Shown here one piece after another: positions 61,172 to 64,000 of a stretch of DNA of 64,000 bases (position 1 is the stretch's first letter; the number at the start of each line of letters is the position of its first letter). The translations under genes were made by a program, and so were the position numbers. The stretch spans positions 186,001-250,000 of the forward strand of contig NZNV01000023.1 in assembly GCA_002695025.1 (NCBI GenBank), written 5' to 3'. The DNA is from Owenweeksia sp. (GTDB taxonomy: Bacteria > Bacteroidota > Bacteroidia > Flavobacteriales > Schleiferiaceae). The notes below the pieces were generated by a model. The model made no database searches and had not been told where the DNA came from. It saw nothing but the letters and a program-made list of their open reading frames with translations.

Positions 61172-62284
61172 CTACAAGACCTTATTCAACACATCTACAA
61201 TACGCGCTGTAGCCTTACCATCCCACAAGGGAGGAATAGCACACTCTTTGGTGTTTCCGTTACAAATAGCCTCTACCTTGCTCAAAATCAAACTTTCATC
61301 CAATGGAACCAATTCATTAGATCCTATCTCCAGCGTTGAAGGACGCTCTGTATTATCCCGCAGGGTAAGGCAAGGTATTTTCCTGAAGGTGGTTTCCTCC
61401 TGTATACCTCCGCTATCCGTGATTACCATAAGACTGTTCATGATCAGGTTTTGGAAGGCAAAGTAATCCAGTGGCTCCAGCAACACCAACTTGCTGTTAC
61501 CTTCAATCACCTTTTTTAAGCCAAACTCTGAGATTTGCTTAAGGGTACGGGGGTGAACCGGCAATACCACCTTGCGGTAGTCTGCTATCTTCACAATTAA
61601 TTGCAACACCCGTTGCAGGTTTTTCTTCTGGTCCACGTTAGCCGGCCGGTGCATGGTCATCAGTATATAATCCTGCGGAGAGAGGCCCAAATCTTGTAAA
61701 ATGGTATTTACGCGTATGGCACCCTCAAAATGCACAAGGGTGTCGATCATGGTATTCCCCACAAAATGAACTTTGGCATCTTCCACTCCTTCATCCTTCA
61801 GGTTTTTCATGCCGCTTTCTTCCGTCACAAAAAACAGGTCCGCCTTGTCATCAATGCCAATACGGTTCACCTCTTCAGGCATACTTTGATCAAAACTCCG
61901 CAGGCCACTTTCAATATGGGCCAATGGCAGGTGCAATTGCTTGGCGGCATCTGCAGCCGCATACGAAGAATCCACATCCCCCACTACCACCACCAGAGCC
62001 GGTTTCTCTTGCTCCAACACATCCCTGATCTCTTCGGTCATCTTGCGGTTTTTGGCAGCCCGGTCCTTTTCCATAACCCCCAGGTGATAGTCAGGCTTAA
62101 GCTGGAATTGCTCAAAGAACACGGACGACATTTTTTCATCAAAATGCTGCCCGGTATGTATGAGGACTTGCTGAAATTTACCCGGATAGCGTTCCAGCTC
62201 TTTTTTAAGTTGAGTGATCTTTATAAAGTTAGGCCTGGTGCCCACTATTACGGCTATTTTCTTCATGTGTTGAGATAGGGTCAT
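61172..62284 (-). CDS. wecB: UDP-N-acetylglucosamine 2-epimerase
   Basis: 370 residues, the usual length. Motifs: GTRPNFIK at the N-terminus, HTGQHFDEKM, VVVGDVDS, HIESGLRSFD, PEEVNRIGID and ITDSGGIQEE. The enzyme converts UDP-GlcNAc to UDP-ManNAc for surface polysaccharides. It is cytosolic. WecC, which often follows, is not in the window. Confidence 0.95.
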   Translation of the reverse strand: MTLSQHMKKIAVIVGTRPNFIKITQLKKELERYPGKFQQVLIHTGQHFDEKMSSVFFEQFQLKPDYHLGVMEKDRAAKNRKMTEEIRDVLEQEKPALVVVVGDVDSSYAAADAAKQLHLPLAHIESGLRSFDQSMPEEVNRIGIDDKADLFFVTEESGMKNLKDEGVEDAKVHFVGNTMIDTLVHFEGAIRVNTILQDLGLSPQDYILMTMHRPANVDQKKNLQRVLQLIVKIADYRKVVLPVHPRTLKQISEFGLKKVIEGNSKLVLLEPLDYFAFQNLIMNSLMVITDSGGIQEETTFRKIPCLTLRDNTERPSTLEIGSNELVPLDESLILSKVEAICNGNTKECAIPPLWDGKATARIVDVLNKVL

Positions 62285-62299
62285 CCGGCTTTATAAAAA

Positions 62300-63898
62300 T
62301 TAAAATCCCGCAGCTAGTCCCACGAAAATGGTATTGGTTTTATTGAGGAAAAGATCCTGCGTATATAGCGCCTTATCTTCCCCGGTTATATTCTGGTACT
62401 GATAATCCAGTGACAAGTACAAATCGTTGATAAGCTCATAGCTGGTATGAAGATTAAAAGCTTGATTTTGCCATTTAAGGTCTTCTATGAACTTTAAACC
62501 CCACACCTCCGTACCGGTACCCAGGTACTCGTACTCCTCACCCTTCTGCGCCATACTATATGTTGCCGACAGGTTTAGGCGGGCTATAGGACGATACGAA
62601 AGTTTAAACGCCAATTCCTGGGCGTTATCCCTCAGGTAATGACCCATATTGTATCTATTGGATTCAAAGGTGGTGGCATTCACAAAATGCCGGTAGGTAA
62701 TAGGATTGGTGCGGGTATATTCTACATTAAAGCCTACATTCTTATCCAGGATGTTGCTTACGGTTGCTCCTATTTTCCAACTGATAAAATTGGAATGTTC
62801 ATCAGGCTTTAAAAGCCTCACCACCGAGATTTCATCAATGTACAGGGAGGTATATAAATGCACCTTTTTAATATTACGCGAGCTGATGTCAAAAAACATC
62901 TGGGTATTGGCACCTCCGTAATTTCCCCCGCTTGAGTAAATACTGTGATCCACGGATTTGAAGAACAAAACGGGAATAAAGAATACCGGTTGTAGATTAT
63001 CGCTGTATACAATGGAATTCCCTAAGGTAAACGTAAGCCGCTTTAAGGGGGTTATGGAAACCCGGTTGGAAGCGATGAATTTGTTCACAAACACCACCCG
63101 TTGCCTGGCTCCGGCTGCATAGCTCCGGATGCTATCCCGGACTTCGGATGCCAGCCAGGCATGGAAGTATTCAAAATCAAGCCATTTAACGGGGTGCATA
63201 CGGAAGGAAAGACGTGCAAAAGGCGGGGCTTTTCCTGAAAAAATATTGGCTCCGAAAGTATGGTTCCCCCAGGTAAAATTATCCCTAAGCAAGCCCAACG
63301 AACCCCATTTCCAACTGTAGGTTAGTCCGCCCTTTACCTCGCTGTACTCTCCACTTCCTTTATAATTAACCCCGGGTTGCTGGTTTAAGAACTGCTCGTT
63401 TTGAGTGAGTGTTTTTTCAATATTATCACGCAAACTGAAGTATACACCAAAATTATCCTGTATATACCCGAACAGTTCTCCTCCATGCCACCTATGCCAG
63501 TTGTTCCCGTTCTCATTAGTCCAATACCGGGCACCTAGAATAGGGTTCAAACTAAAAGTAAAGACAGAGTCTTTATGGTAAAATAGATCGTAACGCTTAT
63601 CAAAATTTTCACCTTCCTCAAGCTCTTTATTAAAGTCTTTTAAAAAGAAGGTTAGCTCCTTAAGTTGGCGTTGGTTAAGTTGGGACAACTCAGCCTGTGC
63701 TTCTTGAAGTTTAAGAGCTATCAGCTCCCGGGAATAAGGTTTTGAAAAGGTATTGAGTTCAATGACCTGACTATTGGCCAACTCATCCAAAAAATCGTAC
63801 ACCGAAGTCTTTTGCAGGTCCTGATATACGATTTGTCCAAAACTTTCAAAGGACAGGCCCAGTATACCTATAATCAGCCATACGCTTTTCATGCTCAT
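62300..63898 (-). CDS. Capsule assembly Wzi-like outer-membrane protein
   Basis: 532 residues: a signal peptide (to about 21, ending ESFGQ), a helical segment (about 40-105), then a large beta-barrel with alternating strands and aromatic girdles, ending in LAAGF. The layout and motifs such as LSFRMHPVKWLDFEYFHAWL match the Wzi-like family that holds capsule at the cell surface in Bacteroidota. It is next to wecB, which supports a surface-glycan role. Confidence 0.82.
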   Translation of the reverse strand: MSMKSVWLIIGILGLSFESFGQIVYQDLQKTSVYDFLDELANSQVIELNTFSKPYSRELIALKLQEAQAELSQLNQRQLKELTFFLKDFNKELEEGENFDKRYDLFYHKDSVFTFSLNPILGARYWTNENGNNWHRWHGGELFGYIQDNFGVYFSLRDNIEKTLTQNEQFLNQQPGVNYKGSGEYSEVKGGLTYSWKWGSLGLLRDNFTWGNHTFGANIFSGKAPPFARLSFRMHPVKWLDFEYFHAWLASEVRDSIRSYAAGARQRVVFVNKFIASNRVSITPLKRLTFTLGNSIVYSDNLQPVFFIPVLFFKSVDHSIYSSGGNYGGANTQMFFDISSRNIKKVHLYTSLYIDEISVVRLLKPDEHSNFISWKIGATVSNILDKNVGFNVEYTRTNPITYRHFVNATTFESNRYNMGHYLRDNAQELAFKLSYRPIARLNLSATYSMAQKGEEYEYLGTGTEVWGLKFIEDLKWQNQAFNLHTSYELINDLYLSLDYQYQNITGEDKALYTQDLFLNKTNTIFVGLAAGF

Positions 63899-63905
63899 AG
63901 AATAA

Positions 63906-64000
63906 TCATTTGCTTCGAGCCCTTTTGATCAGAATGTTCCGCAAGGCTTTAAACAGGTACAGGATATCGGTACGTAGGGGGCTTTTCTCGTAATGATCAA
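63906..64000 (-). CDS. C-terminal fragment, possibly a sugar transferase (partial at window end)
   Basis: The minus-strand frame is open from the window edge to a TGA at 63906-63908 and encodes about 30 residues, ending in RARSK. The visible text, with SPLRTDILYLFKALRNIL, resembles the last helix of bacterial sugar transferases that start polysaccharide synthesis, but it is too short to be sure. It is upstream of the Wzi-like gene in the same direction. Confidence 0.4.
   Translation of the reverse strand, partial: DHYEKSPLRTDILYLFKALRNILIKRARSK

Noticed and set aside
1-64000. CRISPR arrays, tRNA or rRNA genes, insertion sequences, integrases, att-type direct repeats
   Set aside because: I looked on both strands and saw no regular repeat-spacer pattern, tRNA-like cloverleaf, transposase or integrase. 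Short RNAs without strong motifs could be missed.

Overview
This window looks like a chromosomal segment of a marine-type Bacteroidota bacterium (Flavobacteriia or Cryomorphaceae-like). The evidence is type IX secretion C-terminal sorting domains on secreted proteins, a complete Bat aerotolerance operon, a TonB transducer, PorT-like and Wzi-like outer-membrane barrels, an S46 dipeptidyl peptidase, and promoters of the Bacteroidota TAnnTTTG type. Species cannot be named from the sequence. I found no tRNA, rRNA, CRISPR array or insertion sequence.

Layout. 1-9.7 kb: the 3' end of purF, a phytanoyl-CoA-dioxygenase-like oxygenase, a sulfotransferase, a secreted esterase with a sorting domain, a TPR LytS-type kinase with its LytTR regulator, an ATP-dependent DNA ligase and a PorT-like barrel. 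9.8-24.6 kb: catalase, S46 peptidase, PdeM phosphoesterase, a cytochrome c/VCBS lipoprotein, an Omp85-type barrel, a fructosamine-kinase-like protein overlapping a hybrid sensor kinase, a di-haem peroxidase and a PhoX-like phosphatase. 25-33.6 kb: moxR, DUF58, a BatD-like membrane protein, batA, batB, batC, batD and batE, then a DoxX protein. 33.6-36 kb: dGTPase and TonB.

36-61 kb holds the most interesting content: what appears to be a lasso peptide (RiPP) gene cluster embedded in a surface-glycan type island. A 50-residue precursor (46369-46521), which I found by reading the sequence, has a leader with a KWETPVL recognition motif, Thr at the penultimate leader position, and a 15-residue core GGGPIGPVENQFYNS. 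That core predicts a Gly1-Glu9 macrolactam ring and a C-terminal Ser. Just upstream lie an HPr-kinase-like kinase (paeninodin-kinase type), a sulfotransferase, a PqqD-like leader-binding protein (B1) and an asparagine-synthetase-like lasso cyclase (C). The leader peptidase (B2) is not beside them. It is about 7 kb away on the opposite strand, fused to the C-terminus of a sulfotransferase (36021-37172). An ABC exporter and an NTP_transf_5 nucleotidyltransferase, both common in lasso clusters, lie at 58.3-61.2 kb. Two paralogous giant permease-VCBS-ASPIC fusions (about 1050 residues each) stand at 39-42 kb and 55-58 kb on opposite strands. Two aspartyl-hydroxylase-like dioxygenases and several sulfotransferases complete a possible tailoring set.

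Between precursor and second permease (46.6-55.1 kb) lie an MBOAT acyltransferase, a GtrB-like GT2, a methyltransferase, a polytopic membrane protein, a GT8, an SGNH-like protein and two sulfotransferases. These fit modification of a surface glycan or glycolipid. The window ends with WecB, a Wzi-like capsule barrel and a gene fragment. Whether the glycan genes and the lasso genes serve one product is open.
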